64,000 nt of DNA from assembly GCA_031265875.1 (NCBI GenBank), contig JAISCA010000019.1:1-64000 (forward strand), in the 5' to 3' direction. Both the position numbers and the translations under genes were made by a program. This DNA comes from Propionibacteriaceae bacterium (GTDB taxonomy: Bacteria > Actinomycetota > Actinomycetes > Propionibacteriales > Propionibacteriaceae). Below are positions 47,916 through 60,291 of this stretch, piece by piece. Below the pieces are notes generated by a model, which did not search any database, was not told where the DNA came from, and saw nothing but the letters and a program-made list of their open reading frames with translations. Each line of letters opens with the position of its first letter. The first letter of the stretch is position 1.

Positions 47916-49180
47916 GCACTGTCTGGCAGATCGTGGCGGCGCTGGTTTTCTTCGCCCTCATCCTGGTCTCGGTCGGCTTGCACGAGTTGGGCCACTTCAT
48001 ACCCAGCAAGCTGTTCAGGGTCAAGGTGACCCAGTTCTTCATCGGCTTCGGCAAGAACCTGTGGAAGACCAAGCGGGGCGAGACCGAGTACGGCGTCAAA
48101 CTGGTGCCGCTGGGCGGTTACGTCCAACTGGTCGGCATGTATCCTCCCCAACGCCCGGGCAAGGACACCCGTCTGAAGCGGCTGGCCGACTCGGCCCGAG
48201 CGTCCGAGTGGGAGAAGATCAGCCAGCAGGACGTCGAATCGGGCCGCTTGTTCTATCAACGTCCGATCTGGCAGCGCCTGGTGGTGATGGCGGCGGGCGT
48301 CAGCATGAACCTGCTGGTGGCCTTCCTGCTCTTCGCCGGCGTCAATTTGGGCTATGGGCAATCCCAGCCCCAGTTGACCGTCCAGACCGTGCAGGCCTGT
48401 CTCGACGCCACGGCGCCGACCTGTCAGGCCACTCCGGCCGGGGCCGCCGGCCTGCTGCCGGGTGATCGGATGATCAGCCTCAACGGCGTGGCCTACGACT
48501 CCTGGGACGGCCTCTCCGGCGCCATCCGGGACAACCTCGACAATCCGGTTAGCCTGGTGGTGGAGCGCCCCGGCCAAGGCCGGGTCGAATTGCCCACGGT
48601 GCCGGGCCAGGTGCGTCAGGCGGTCGACCGGAACGATTCCAACCGGACCGTGACGGTCGGTTTCCTGGGCGTCAGCCCGGTCTATGAGCGGGTGCCAGTG
48701 GGCCCGGTCGCGACCCTGGCCGAGATGGGTCAGTTGATCAAGGCGGCGGTCCAGGCTCTGATCGATCTGCCGGTCTCGGTCTTTCAGACCGTGGTCGACT
48801 TGGCGACGGGGGCGCCCAGGGACGACAGCAGCCCCATCAGCGTGCTGGGAGCTTCGATCCTGGCCGGTCAGGTGGCGACGGCGCCGGGGGCGGAAGTCGG
48901 CGCCAAGGTCGCCGTCTACCTCCTGTTGTTGGCCCAGATCAACCTCTTCGTGGCCATCTTCAACCTAGTGCCGTTGCTGCCCTTCGACGGCGGCCACATC
49001 GCCGCCGCCCTCTTCGAAGGGCTGCGCCGGGGCTGGGCCAAGCTGCGTCGTCGGCCCGATCCCGGTCCGGCCGACACGGCCAAGCTGCTGCCAGTGGCCT
49101 GGCTGGTGGCGGTCTTCCTGGTGATCGTCTTCCTAGTTCTGATCGTGGCCGACATCTTCAGTCCGGTCAGCCTGTTCTGA
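47912..49180 (+). CDS. rseP: RseP-type site-2 membrane metalloprotease
   Basis: Site-2 proteases cut within the membrane, typically releasing sigma factors from anti-sigma proteins (Rip1 in mycobacteria). The 422-aa product has the zinc motif HELGHF in the first helix, [16 protein letters not shown], a membrane helix, a PDZ domain (about residues 150-270, [14 protein letters not shown]), and [12 protein letters not shown] with the third metal ligand, ending in two hydrophobic segments. A 4-base overlap with dxr and the 25-base gap to ispG indicate an operon, an order conserved in actinobacteria. Confidence 0.93.
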   Translation: MSTVWQIVAALVFFALILVSVGLHELGHFIPSKLFRVKVTQFFIGFGKNLWKTKRGETEYGVKLVPLGGYVQLVGMYPPQRPGKDTRLKRLADSARASEWEKISQQDVESGRLFYQRPIWQRLVVMAAGVSMNLLVAFLLFAGVNLGYGQSQPQLTVQTVQACLDATAPTCQATPAGAAGLLPGDRMISLNGVAYDSWDGLSGAIRDNLDNPVSLVVERPGQGRVELPTVPGQVRQAVDRNDSNRTVTVGFLGVSPVYERVPVGPVATLAEMGQLIKAAVQALIDLPVSVFQTVVDLATGAPRDDSSPISVLGASILAGQVATAPGAEVGAKVAVYLLLLAQINLFVAIFNLVPLLPFDGGHIAAALFEGLRRGWAKLRRRPDPGPADTAKLLPVAWLVAVFLVIVFLVLIVADIFSPVSLF

Positions 49181-49205
49181 CTGTGAGCGCCCGAAAGGAC
49201 CATCT

Positions 49206-50345
49206 GTGACTGTCAATCTCGCTTTGTCGGCCAAGCCGGCGGTCTTAGCCCAACGGCGGCCGTCGCGTCAGATCGCGGTCGGACGGGTCCTAGTCGGTGG
49301 TTCGGCCCCGATCTCGGTCCAGTCCATGACCACCACCAAGACCACCGACGTCGACGCCACCTTGCGTCAGATCGCCGAATTGGCGACGGCGGGCTGCGAC
49401 ATCGTGCGGGTGGCCGTGCCCAGCCAGGACGACGCCGACGCCCTGCCCCAGCTGACCCGGCGCTCGCCCATCCCGGTCATCGCCGACATCCACTTCCAGC
49501 CCCGTTACGTCTTGGAGGCGATCGCGGCTGGTTGCGCCGCCGTCCGGGTCAATCCGGGCAACATCAAAGCTTTCGACGACAAGGTCGGCCAGATCGCGCG
49601 CGCCGCCCGCCAAGCCGGGGTGTCCTTGCGCATCGGCGTCAACGCCGGCTCCTTGGACCGCCGCCTGCTGGCCAAACACGGCCGGGCCACCGCTCAGGCC
49701 CTGGTCGAATCGGCCCTGCTGGAGGCCAGCTTGTTCGAGGAGCATGACTTCTTCGACTTCAAGATCTCGGTCAAGCACCACGATCCGGTGGTCATGATCG
49801 AGGCTTATCGCCAGTTGGCCGCCCGCTGCGACTACCCGCTCCATCTGGGCGTGACCGAGGCCGGCCCGGCCCTGCAAGGCACCGTCAAGTCGGCCGTCGC
49901 CTTCGGCGTCCTTTTGGCCGAGGGCATCGGCGACACCATCCGAGTGTCGCTGTCCGCCCCACCGGTCGAGGAGGTCAAGGTCGGCCGGCAGATCTTGGAG
50001 TCGCTCAACCTGCGCCCGCGCCAACTCGAGATCGTCTCCTGTCCCTCCTGCGGCCGGGCCCAAGTCGACGTCTTCACTTTGGCCGAACAGGTCACAGCCG
50101 GTCTGGAGGGGCTCAAAACGCCGCTGCGGGTGGCGGTCATGGGCTGCGTCGTGAATGGTCCGGGCGAGGCCCGTGAAGCCGACCTGGGGGTGGCCTCGGG
50201 CAACGGCAAGGGCCAGATCTTCGTCAAGGGCGAGGTCGTCAAGACCGTCCCCGAAGCCGACATCGTGGCCACCTTGCTGGCTGAGGCGCGGCGTCTGGCG
50301 GCCGAGCGGCCGGGCGTCGGCCAGCCGATCGTGACGGTTCACTGA
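49206..50345 (+). CDS. ispG: 4-hydroxy-3-methylbut-2-en-1-yl diphosphate synthase (flavodoxin)
   Basis: IspG is the [4Fe-4S] reductase that converts MEcPP to HMBPP, the penultimate MEP step. The 379-aa product has [67 protein letters not shown] and the cluster cysteines in [11 protein letters not shown] and [19 protein letters not shown] 49206 follows GAAAGGACC. It depends on Fe-S supply from the suf system encoded upstream in the window. Confidence 0.97.
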   Translation: MTVNLALSAKPAVLAQRRPSRQIAVGRVLVGGSAPISVQSMTTTKTTDVDATLRQIAELATAGCDIVRVAVPSQDDADALPQLTRRSPIPVIADIHFQPRYVLEAIAAGCAAVRVNPGNIKAFDDKVGQIARAARQAGVSLRIGVNAGSLDRRLLAKHGRATAQALVESALLEASLFEEHDFFDFKISVKHHDPVVMIEAYRQLAARCDYPLHLGVTEAGPALQGTVKSAVAFGVLLAEGIGDTIRVSLSAPPVEEVKVGRQILESLNLRPRQLEIVSCPSCGRAQVDVFTLAEQVTAGLEGLKTPLRVAVMGCVVNGPGEAREADLGVASGNGKGQIFVKGEVVKTVPEADIVATLLAEARRLAAERPGVGQPIVTVH

Positions 50346-50362
50346 GAACCTGGTCCGAAGCC

Positions 50363-51196
50363 ATGCCGACCGTGCGGGAACTCGGACCGGAGGACCTGTC
50401 CCAGGCCCTGGCCCTGGTGGCGCCCCGTCCGGTCGAGCACGTCGCCGTGACCGCCCGTCTGCGGGGCAGCCGCCTGGACCCCGCCTTGTTGGAGCGGACA
50501 GCCCTGGGCTGGGGCGAGGGCCGAACGGTGGCGGCCCTGCTCTACCGTGGCCCCAGCTTGATGCCGGTCGGCTCCGACCCCGAGGCCTGGACCGCCTTCG
50601 CCCGTCGCCTCGGGGCCTTCCGCCAGGCCGCCTCCATCGTCGGGCTGAGAGACTCGGCCATGGGGCTGTGGGGCAGTCTGGCCGAGCGCTATCCCTTGGC
50701 TTGGGGGCGGCCCCGTTCGGTGCGCGCCTGCCAGCCCATCTTGGCCCTCGACCACGACCCGGCCGGGCCGGTCGATCCCCGGGTGCGGGAGATCGGGCCG
50801 GCCTGGCTGGACAGCTATCACGCCGCCTCCGTGGCGATGTACACGGAGGAGATCGGACTGTCGCCGGTCGAACTCTCCGGCTCTTACCGTCATCACATCC
50901 AGAGTCTGCTCAGCCGGGGCCTCGGCTTCGGGTTGATCGAGGACGATCAGGTCGTCTTCAAGACCGACGTGTCGGTCCATTCCGGCCCGGTCTGCCAACT
51001 GGGCGGCGTCTGGCTGCGGCCCGACCAGCGCGGTCGGGGCCTGTCCGCTCCGGCCCTGGCCGCCGTCATACGGCTCTGTCGGCAGCGTTGGCCGATCGTC
51101 TCCCTCTACGTCAACGACTACAACCGCCGGGCTCTGGCCTTGTACCACCGGCTCGGTTTCGAACCGGTCAGCCAAGCCGCCACCATCCTCTTCTGA
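50363..51196 (+). CDS. GNAT-family acetyltransferase with DUF4081-like N-terminal domain
   Basis: The 277-aa product has an unrecognised N-terminal half of the DUF4081 type (about residues 1-120) and a C-terminal GNAT domain with acetyl-CoA loop GGVWLRPDQRGRGLSAPALAAVIRL and SLYVNDYNRRALALYHRLGFEPV. Its position between ispG and proS is conserved in actinobacteria, including mycobacteria, but its substrate is unknown. The ATG is 18 bases past the ispG stop, so it probably shares that transcript. Confidence 0.87.
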   Translation: MPTVRELGPEDLSQALALVAPRPVEHVAVTARLRGSRLDPALLERTALGWGEGRTVAALLYRGPSLMPVGSDPEAWTAFARRLGAFRQAASIVGLRDSAMGLWGSLAERYPLAWGRPRSVRACQPILALDHDPAGPVDPRVREIGPAWLDSYHAASVAMYTEEIGLSPVELSGSYRHHIQSLLSRGLGFGLIEDDQVVFKTDVSVHSGPVCQLGGVWLRPDQRGRGLSAPALAAVIRLCRQRWPIVSLYVNDYNRRALALYHRLGFEPVSQAATILF

Positions 51197-51246
51197 GGCT
51201 GGTGTCCTCCGCTGGAAGCTGACGGCGGGGAGACTGGGCCGGACGG

Positions 51247-51252
51247 TAGGAT
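51247..51252 (+). promoter_or_regulatory. -10 element TAGGAT upstream of proS
   Basis: TAGGAT lies 35 bases before the proS start, with a good GGAGGA ribosome-binding site downstream. Confidence 0.4.
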
Positions 51253-51286
51253 CACCTGCGGTAGTCCCGCCCACGGAGGAGTCGCC

Positions 51287-53074
51287 TTGCCTGTCATTCG
51301 GATGTCAGAGTTGTTCGTCCGCACCCTGCGCCAGGATCCGGCCGACGCCGAGGCGTCGAGCCATCGCTGGCTGACCCGGGCCGGGTACATCCGCCGGGTC
51401 GCCCCCGGCGTCTACTCCTGGCTGCCGCTGGGGCTGCGGGTCTTGGCCAAGGTCGAGGCCATCGTCCGGCAGGAGATGGAGGCCATCGGGGCCCAAGAGG
51501 TGCGTTTCCCGGCCCTGTTGCCGCGGGAGCCCTACGAGGCCACCGGGCGTTGGTCCGACTACGGGGCCAACCTCTTCCGGCTGCAGGATCGCCGGGGCGG
51601 CGATTATCTGCTGGGTCCGACCCACGAGGAGATGTTCACTCTGCTGGTCAAGGATCTCTACTCGTCCTACAAGGACCTGCCTGTGATCCTGTTCCAGATC
51701 CAGACCAAGTACCGCGACGAGGCCAGACCGAGGGCCGGCATCCTGCGCGGACGCGAGTTCATCATGAAGGACTCCTACTCCTTCGACTTGGACGAGGCCG
51801 GTTTGCAGGCCTCTTACGAGGCCCACCGTCAGGCCTACATCAAGGTCTTCGACCGGCTCGGCTTCGAGTACGTGGTGGTTCAGGCCATGTCCGGGGCCAT
51901 GGGCGGTTCGGCCTCGGAGGAGTTCCTGGTCGTCAGTGAGGCGGGCGAGGACACTTTCGTGCGTTCGCCAGGCGGTTACGCCGCCAACGTCGAGGCCGTC
52001 CAGGTGGCGCCGGCCGAACCGGTCGACGCCAGCGGGACCCCGGCGGCCCGGGTCATTCTGACGCCGGGGGCGGGCACCATCGACAGCCTGGTCGAGGCCT
52101 GCCAGCGGGCCGCGCCCCGCTCAGACCGGCCTTGGACCGGGGCGGACACCCTGAAGAACGTCGTTCTCATGCTGACCGCTCCCACGGGGGAGCGTCAGCC
52201 GCTGGTGATCGGTTTGCCGGGTGATCGCGAGGTCGATCTCAAACGACTGGAGGCGGCGGTCGCCCCAGCCGAGGCGACCCCCTTCGGGGAAGAGGATTTC
52301 GCCGCCCACCCGGAGCTGGTCAAGGGCTACATCGGCCCAGTCCGCCTGGCCGAGGCCGGTCCGGTGGCGGTGCTGGGGGAGCGGGGCTCGTCTGGCCTGC
52401 GCTATCTAGTCGATCCCCGGGTGGGACCCGGCAGCGCTTGGGTGACCGGGGCCAACCAGGCCGATCGGCACCTAGTCGATCTGGTGGCCGGACGCGACTT
52501 CCAGGCCGACGGCGTCATCGACGTGGCCGAGATCAAACCGGGCGACCCGGCGCCGGACGGCTCTGGACCGCTGTCTTTGACCCGGGGCGTCGAGATGGGC
52601 CACATCTTCCAGCTGGGGCGCAAGTACGCCGAGGCCCTCGGCCTCAAGGTGCTGGACCGGGACGGCCGCTTGGTCACGGTCACCATGGGCTCGTACGGCA
52701 TCGGCGTCTCGCGGGCCGTCGCCATGGTGGCGGAGGCGACCTGCGACGAGCGAGGGTTGGCCTGGCCCAAGGAGCTGGCGCCCTACGACGTCGTGATCGT
52801 GCTGGCGGGCAAGGAGGAGTCCATGCGTCAGGCCGCTCAGAGCCTGGCCGACGAACTGTCCGCAGCCGGCCTGGACGTGGTGTTGGACGACCGGCCGGTC
52901 TCGCCCGGAGTCAAGTTCGCCGATTCCGAACTGATCGGCTTCCCCCTCTCGGTGGTGGTGGGCCGGTCCCTGGCCGATGGCTTGGTCGAGATCCGTCAGC
53001 GAGCCTCGGGGCAGCGCCAGCCGGCGCCGCTGGCCGAGGCGGCTGGGCTGATCGTCGAGGCCGTCCGCGGTTGA
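51287..53074 (+). CDS. proS: Prolyl-tRNA synthetase (bacterial type)
   Basis: ProS charges tRNA-Pro. The 595-aa class II synthetase has [29 protein letters not shown], motif 2 [32 protein letters not shown], an inserted editing domain (about residues 220-400), motif 3 [17 protein letters not shown] and a C-terminal anticodon-binding domain with [21 protein letters not shown]. Length and insertion identify the long bacterial form. A TTG start with GGAGGA six bases upstream is used; ATG 51302 is an alternative. Confidence 0.97.
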   Translation: MPVIRMSELFVRTLRQDPADAEASSHRWLTRAGYIRRVAPGVYSWLPLGLRVLAKVEAIVRQEMEAIGAQEVRFPALLPREPYEATGRWSDYGANLFRLQDRRGGDYLLGPTHEEMFTLLVKDLYSSYKDLPVILFQIQTKYRDEARPRAGILRGREFIMKDSYSFDLDEAGLQASYEAHRQAYIKVFDRLGFEYVVVQAMSGAMGGSASEEFLVVSEAGEDTFVRSPGGYAANVEAVQVAPAEPVDASGTPAARVILTPGAGTIDSLVEACQRAAPRSDRPWTGADTLKNVVLMLTAPTGERQPLVIGLPGDREVDLKRLEAAVAPAEATPFGEEDFAAHPELVKGYIGPVRLAEAGPVAVLGERGSSGLRYLVDPRVGPGSAWVTGANQADRHLVDLVAGRDFQADGVIDVAEIKPGDPAPDGSGPLSLTRGVEMGHIFQLGRKYAEALGLKVLDRDGRLVTVTMGSYGIGVSRAVAMVAEATCDERGLAWPKELAPYDVVIVLAGKEESMRQAAQSLADELSAAGLDVVLDDRPVSPGVKFADSELIGFPLSVVVGRSLADGLVEIRQRASGQRQPAPLAEAAGLIVEAVRG

Positions 53075-53078
53075 GACG

Positions 53079-53867
53079 GTGGCCGATTGGCTGCCTTGGG
53101 GCAGCCTCCTCCTGATCGTCCTGGCGGCCCTCTTGGCCGGCTGGATCGACGCCGTGGTGGGCGGTGGCGGCGCCATTCAACTGCCCGCCTTGCTGGTCGG
53201 CCTGCCCTCTTCGATCGAGGTCGCCACCATCGCCGGCACCAACAAGTTGAGTTCGGTGGCCGGCACGGCGGCGGCCTCGGCCACCTATCTGCGGCGGGTG
53301 CGGGTGGATTGGTCGGTGGTCCTGCCCTTGGTCGCCGCGGCTGGGCTGGGCTCGGCCTTGGGCGCCCGCTTGGTCGGCTACCTGCCCCGGGCCGCTTTCA
53401 CCCCGCTGGTGGCCCTGACGGTGGCGGCGGTGGGGTTGTACACCTGGCGGCGTCCCCGCCTGGGGCAGGACGATCAACCGCCTCGGAGCCGTTCCAGCCT
53501 GATCGGCCGGGCCCTGCCCCTGGGCGCCGCGGCTGGGGTCTGGGACGGTCTGATCGGCCCTGGCACCGGCGTCCTCTTGCTGATCGGCTTGGCCGCTTGG
53601 TTGGGCTATGGCTTCCTTCAGGCCGCCGCCTTGGCCCGCCTGACCAATCTGGCCACCAACCTGGCCGCCTTGGCCGTGCTGGGCTGGCAGGGGCAAGTCA
53701 TATGGGGCCTCGGGGCGGGGATGGCCCTGGCCAACCTGGTGGGCGGAGTGGTCGGAGCGCGCATGGCTCTGCGCCGCGGCCATCGTCTGATCCGACGGGT
53801 CTTCTTCGTCAGCGTCGCCTTGGTCGAGGCCAAGCTGCTGTACGACTTGATCCGGCCTCTGTTCTGA
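53079..53867 (+). CDS. TSUP/TauE-SafE family membrane transporter
   Basis: TSUP proteins move sulfite, sulfonates or related anions across the membrane. The 262-aa product has about eight hydrophobic helices in two repeats, each with a glycine-rich motif: GWIDAVVGGGGAIQLPALL and GVWDGLIGPGTGVLLLIGL, plus TNKLSSVAGTAAAS and LTNLATNLAAL. The GTG start is four bases after the proS stop, so it is co-transcribed. The substrate is unknown; the repeat pair is what identifies the family. Confidence 0.9.
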   Translation: MADWLPWGSLLLIVLAALLAGWIDAVVGGGGAIQLPALLVGLPSSIEVATIAGTNKLSSVAGTAAASATYLRRVRVDWSVVLPLVAAAGLGSALGARLVGYLPRAAFTPLVALTVAAVGLYTWRRPRLGQDDQPPRSRSSLIGRALPLGAAAGVWDGLIGPGTGVLLLIGLAAWLGYGFLQAAALARLTNLATNLAALAVLGWQGQVIWGLGAGMALANLVGGVVGARMALRRGHRLIRRVFFVSVALVEAKLLYDLIRPLF

Positions 53868-53897
53868 GGCGCCGGGCCGGAGCAGGGGAGCCTGGGC

Positions 53898-54881
53898 TCA
53901 ATCGGGCCAGCCCGGCCAAGCGGCGCAGCCTTGGCCCAAGGGCAGGGTCAGGACGGCGGCCTCGATCAGAGCCAGGACGGCGCGGGGACGCCGTTCTTGG
54001 CTGGCTTGAACCCACTGGGCGGCGGCCGAGGCCAACCCGGCTTGGGCCGAGCCGACCAGGGCCGAGGCGCTGGCTGGGTCGCCGTCGGGAGGCAGATCGT
54101 AGGCCGGGGCGCCGGCCGGAGCCGGCCACCGCTGGGCGCGGGCCAATTCGATCAGGTCGTCGCGTTGGCGGCGGGCCTGCTCCAAGATCGTGCGCAGGGG
54201 CTGGCTGAGCGAGTCATTCGGACCGACTAGGCCGAGGGCGGCTCCGGCCGCGAAGACGGTCTGGTGGTAGGCCTCGATCAGGGCGGCCAAGGCGGTGGGC
54301 TCGTCCTGGACGGCCAAGGCGGCCAATGGCTGGATCGGTCCGACCTCGCACCAAGGTCCGGTCAGACCGTGACGGGCCTGGGCGGCGGCCGCCGCCAGTC
54401 CCGCCCACCAAGCCGCCTCGGCGCCGCTAGCGGCCTCGGCCCGAGCCTGTTCGGTTTGTTCGGCTTGGGCCAAGGCGGTCTCGGCTTGGTCCAAACAGGT
54501 GGCGCGGTCCGGGGCCGGCCTAGGCTGGCCGGGTCGGCGAGCCGGGTCGGGATCGATCCGGCGGACCGGATCGGGCCCGGTCAGAATCCGCCAACGGAGG
54601 GCCGCCAGCTCGGCCAGAGCGTTCCAGCGGCCCGCCTCCAGACCGGCCCAGTCGGCTTGGGCGCAGCCGGCCAAACTGGCCCAGACAGCCGCTTCGGCCA
54701 AAGCCGCCTGAGCCGTTCCAGCCGGGGCGACGGGCGGAGCCGGGGAGTGGGTCGGGGTCGGCTGACCGGTCGGCCGGGGATTCGACAGCCACCCGCCCAA
54801 GCTGGCGGCGGCGCCGGCCAAAGCTAGCAAGAGAACTAGCGCTGAGACCACCCAGAGCAGGGGCGGGCGGCGGTGGGACAT
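53898..54881 (-). CDS. DUF4439 ferritin-like secreted or membrane-anchored protein
   Basis: The 327-aa product starts with a basic segment and a hydrophobic stretch (residues 9-30), then a Pro/Thr-rich linker, so it is probably anchored outside the membrane. The C-terminal half has IEAYHQTVFAAGAALGL, RQRDDLIELARAQRWPAPAGAPAYDLP and DPASASALVGSAQAGLASA, matching DUF4439, a ferritin-like fold found next to rimP in many actinobacteria. Function is unknown. A -10 TAGTCT seven bases before ATG 54881 suggests a leaderless transcript. Confidence 0.78.
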   Translation of the reverse strand: MSHRRPPLLWVVSALVLLLALAGAAASLGGWLSNPRPTGQPTPTHSPAPPVAPAGTAQAALAEAAVWASLAGCAQADWAGLEAGRWNALAELAALRWRILTGPDPVRRIDPDPARRPGQPRPAPDRATCLDQAETALAQAEQTEQARAEAASGAEAAWWAGLAAAAAQARHGLTGPWCEVGPIQPLAALAVQDEPTALAALIEAYHQTVFAAGAALGLVGPNDSLSQPLRTILEQARRQRDDLIELARAQRWPAPAGAPAYDLPPDGDPASASALVGSAQAGLASAAAQWVQASQERRPRAVLALIEAAVLTLPLGQGCAAWPGWPD

Positions 54882-54888
54882 GGCCTCC

Positions 54889-54894
54889 AGACTA
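54889..54894 (-). promoter_or_regulatory. -10 element TAGTCT for the DUF4439 gene
   Basis: On the minus strand TAGTCT is followed by seven bases and then ATG 54881. Those seven bases contain GGAGG, which is too close to the ATG to work as a Shine-Dalgarno. Confidence 0.45.
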
Positions 54895-55067
54895 ATGGTC
54901 GCACTAGAATGTCCCCAGCGGGACTGGCGTCCTGCCTGGGAAACGCCGCAGTCGCGACGCTCAACCCCAGCCAGACGGTCGGTCTCTGGTGTGGGTTCGG
55001 CTGAGGCGGCGGGTCGCCTGGCTCGACGCCATCCCAGGACGCACTACGACAAGTTAAGGGGCCGACG

Positions 55068-55553
55068 GTGAAGACAGCCGCTCTGAGGCAGGTGATCGAG
55101 CCGGTGCTGGCCGCCCAGGACTTGGAGTTGGACGATCTCAGTCTGGTCCGGGCCGGCGCCCGCCAAGTCTTGCGCGTGACGGTGGACGGTGAGGGCGGGG
55201 CCGGTCGAGGCCCCGACCTAGATCAGATCGCCGCCGCCTCGGCCGCGATCTCAGCCGCCCTCGACGCCAGCGACGTGGCCGGTCAGCGGCCGTACGTCCT
55301 GGAGGTCAGTTCGCGCGGGATCGAGCGGCCTTTGACCAAGCCGTCCCATTGGCGGCGCAACCGAGGCCGTCTGATCGAAGTCCTGGGTCACGACGGCGCC
55401 CGCTGGTCGGGCCGTCTGGTCGGCCAGGACGACACTGGCGCCGAGCTTGAGACTGACGCCGGCCCAGTCCAGCTGGATTACGCCGCGATCGACCGCGCCA
55501 CGGTCCAAATCGAGTTCAACCGCCCCGCCCAGGAGATTCAAGATGGACATTGA
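55068..55553 (+). CDS. rimP: Ribosome maturation factor RimP
   Basis: RimP helps assemble the 30S subunit. The 161-aa product has the N-terminal alpha/beta domain (LRVTVDGEGGAG...LDQIAAASAAISAALD, YVLEVSSRGIERPLTKPSHWRRNRGRLIEV) and a C-terminal Sm-like barrel. GTG 55068 is used; there is no obvious Shine-Dalgarno, and the promoter must lie in the 186-base divergent gap from the DUF4439 gene. It overlaps nusA by 11 bases, starting the rimP-nusA-ylxR-infB operon. Confidence 0.94.
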   Translation: MKTAALRQVIEPVLAAQDLELDDLSLVRAGARQVLRVTVDGEGGAGRGPDLDQIAAASAAISAALDASDVAGQRPYVLEVSSRGIERPLTKPSHWRRNRGRLIEVLGHDGARWSGRLVGQDDTGAELETDAGPVQLDYAAIDRATVQIEFNRPAQEIQDGH

Positions 55554-56544
55554 TCTTTCGGCCTTGCGCCAACTCGAACAAGACCGTGCCATCAAGGCCG
55601 ACGTCGTCATCGCCGCCATCGAGGACGCCATGCTGTCGGCCTACGAACGGACGCCTGGCTACGTCCCCGACGCCCGGGTGGTGTTGGACCGCAAATCTGG
55701 CCGGGTCTCGGTCCTGGCCCCGGAACTGGACCAGGACGGCAACCAGGTGGGTGAGTTCGACGACACCCCGGATCACTTCGGGCGGATCGCCGCCGCCACC
55801 GCTCGCCAGATCATCTTCCAGCGCATCCGAGCGGCCGAGGACGAGCAGAAGTACGGTCACTTCTCCGCCGTCGAGGGCGACATCGTCTTGGGCACGGTGC
55901 AGCAGGACCGTGACTCCCGCACCGTCAGGGTCGACCTGGGCTCGATCGAAGCCCTCATGCCGCAGGCCGAGCAGGCGCCGGGCGAACGTTACGTCCACGG
56001 GGCCAAGATGCGGGTCTTCGTGGTGGCGGTGCGCCGAGAGCTGCGGGGGCCGCAGGTGATCGTCTCCCGCACCCATCCCGGTTTGGTCGAGAAGCTGTTC
56101 CGGCTGGAGGCTCCCGAGGTCGTCGAAGGCGTGGTCGAGATCAAGTCGATCGCCCGTGAGGCCGGCCACCGGACCAAGATCGCGGTTTGGTCGAAATCGC
56201 CCGAGGTGTCGGCCAAGGGCGCTTTCATCGGCCCCATGGGTCAGCGGGTGCGGGCCGTCATGCACGAGTTGAACGAGGAGAAGATCGACATCATCGACTG
56301 GTCGCCCGAGCCGGCTGAATTCGTCGCCAACGCCTTGTCCCCGGCTCGGATCTCCTCCGTCACGGTGGTCGATCCCCAGGCCCGCTCCGCCCGCGTGGTG
56401 GTGCCCGACTATCAGCTCTCCCTGGCCATCGGCCGAGACGGTCAGAACGCCCGCTTGGCCGCTCGTCTGACCGGTTGGCGGATCGACATCCAGCCCGACA
56501 CCCCGTCACGTCAGCGTGGCTCCGGCGCCCCGGCCGAGCTTTGA
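55543..56544 (+). CDS. nusA: Transcription termination/antitermination factor NusA
   Basis: NusA binds RNA polymerase and modulates pausing, termination and rRNA antitermination. The 333-aa actinobacterial-length product has an N-terminal polymerase-binding domain, an S1 domain (GDIVLGTVQQDRDSRTVRVDLGSIEALMP), KH1 (VIVSRTHPGLVEKLFRLEAPEV...SIAREAGHRTKIAVWS) and KH2 (SLAIGRDGQNARLAARLTGWRIDI). It lacks the C-terminal acidic repeats of E. coli NusA. ATG 55543 has AGGAGA six bases upstream. Confidence 0.96.
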   Translation: MDIDLSALRQLEQDRAIKADVVIAAIEDAMLSAYERTPGYVPDARVVLDRKSGRVSVLAPELDQDGNQVGEFDDTPDHFGRIAAATARQIIFQRIRAAEDEQKYGHFSAVEGDIVLGTVQQDRDSRTVRVDLGSIEALMPQAEQAPGERYVHGAKMRVFVVAVRRELRGPQVIVSRTHPGLVEKLFRLEAPEVVEGVVEIKSIAREAGHRTKIAVWSKSPEVSAKGAFIGPMGQRVRAVMHELNEEKIDIIDWSPEPAEFVANALSPARISSVTVVDPQARSARVVVPDYQLSLAIGRDGQNARLAARLTGWRIDIQPDTPSRQRGSGAPAEL

Positions 56545-56815
56545 GGTGGGCCAGCCGATCCGCACTTGCGTCGGTTGTCGGCAGCGGGGTCCGGCGGCCG
56601 ATCTGCTGCGCCTGGTCTGGGATGGCCGCGCCAGTCAGGTCCGCTGGGACGAAGCCCGGCGTCAGCCCGGTCGGGGGGCTTGGCTGCACCGGCGGGCCGG
56701 CTGTTGGCAGGCGGCGGTCAAACGCGGCGGCATCGCCCGGACCTTGCGTCGGCGGCTTCAAGCCGAGGACTTGGACGAGCTGCGGGCGCTGGCCGAAGCG
56801 TGGCCAGTTGGCTGA
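56516..56815 (+). CDS. ylxR: YlxR family (DUF448) RNA-binding protein
   Basis: YlxR is a small nucleic-acid-binding protein linked in Bacillus to RNase P and to transcription control. The 99-aa product has the family start IRTCVGCRQRGPAADLLRLV, PGRGAWLHRRAGCWQAAVKRG and a basic tail. The GTG at 56516 overlaps nusA by 29 bases, in line with tight coupling, and the place between nusA and infB is conserved. Confidence 0.9.
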   Translation: MAPAPRPSFEVGQPIRTCVGCRQRGPAADLLRLVWDGRASQVRWDEARRQPGRGAWLHRRAGCWQAAVKRGGIARTLRRRLQAEDLDELRALAEAWPVG

Positions 56816-56945
56816 TAGAGCCCAGTCGGGCATAGAATGGCCGACGGTCTGCCACTCGGGCAGGCGAAAGCTGAAGGTGGGCCGACGCTCATGACACTGC
56901 GATGAGTACCAACCCATGAGCACGTATCCCAAAAATTAGCCGGCT

Positions 56946-56957
56946 TAGACGCGCGTC
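56946..56957 (+). repeat. 12-bp palindrome in the infB leader
   Basis: AGACGCGCGTCT is its own reverse complement, 12 bases before the AAAGGAGA ribosome-binding site of infB in a 160-base leader. It may be a local structure or chance. Confidence 0.3.
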
Positions 56958-56975
56958 TGGGCCGAAAGGAGACTT

Positions 56976-59783
<2,808 letters not shown>

Positions 59784-59808
59784 GCGAGGGGCCAGAGCAG
59801 GAGGGACT

Positions 59809-60291
59809 GTGACCAGTCCAGGAGCGGCCAAGGTGGCCGGGCAGATCAAGACCATCGCCGCGCGCATGTTGAGTCAGCGGATCCAAGATCCCAGACTCGG
59901 TTTCCTGACCATCACCGACGTCCGTCTGAGCAAGGACTGGCATCGTTGCGAGCTGTTCTACACCGTCTTGGGCGACGCCGCCGCTTGGGCGGCTTCGGCC
60001 GAAGCCCTGGAATCGGCCAAGGGCCAAATCCGGACTCAGGTGTCACGCCAACTGCGCCTGCGTTTCGCGCCCGAGCTGGTCTTCCTGCCCGACGCCATGC
60101 CTGAACAGAGCGGTCACATCGAACAGTTGTTGGAAGCCGTCAGCCAAGCCGACGCCAAACTGGCCGACCTAGCCCAAGGGGCCGCCTTCGCCGGCGATCC
60201 CGACCCCTACCGGGCGCCGGCCGAGGACCCAGTGTCCGACGCCGAAACTTCGTCGCGGCAGTGGACAGCAGCCTCGGACGGGGCCGAGTGA
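59809..60291 (+). CDS. rbfA: Ribosome-binding factor A
   Basis: RbfA matures the 30S subunit at the 16S 5' end. The 160-aa product has the KH-like core VAGQIKTIAARMLSQRIQDPRLGFLTITDVRLSKDWHRCELFYTVLG and VSRQLRLRFAPELVFLPD, followed by a low-complexity acidic C-terminal tail longer than the core family. GTG 59809 follows GCAGGAGGGA. It overlaps truB by 4 bases (GTGA). Confidence 0.94.
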   Translation: MTSPGAAKVAGQIKTIAARMLSQRIQDPRLGFLTITDVRLSKDWHRCELFYTVLGDAAAWAASAEALESAKGQIRTQVSRQLRLRFAPELVFLPDAMPEQSGHIEQLLEAVSQADAKLADLAQGAAFAGDPDPYRAPAEDPVSDAETSSRQWTAASDGAE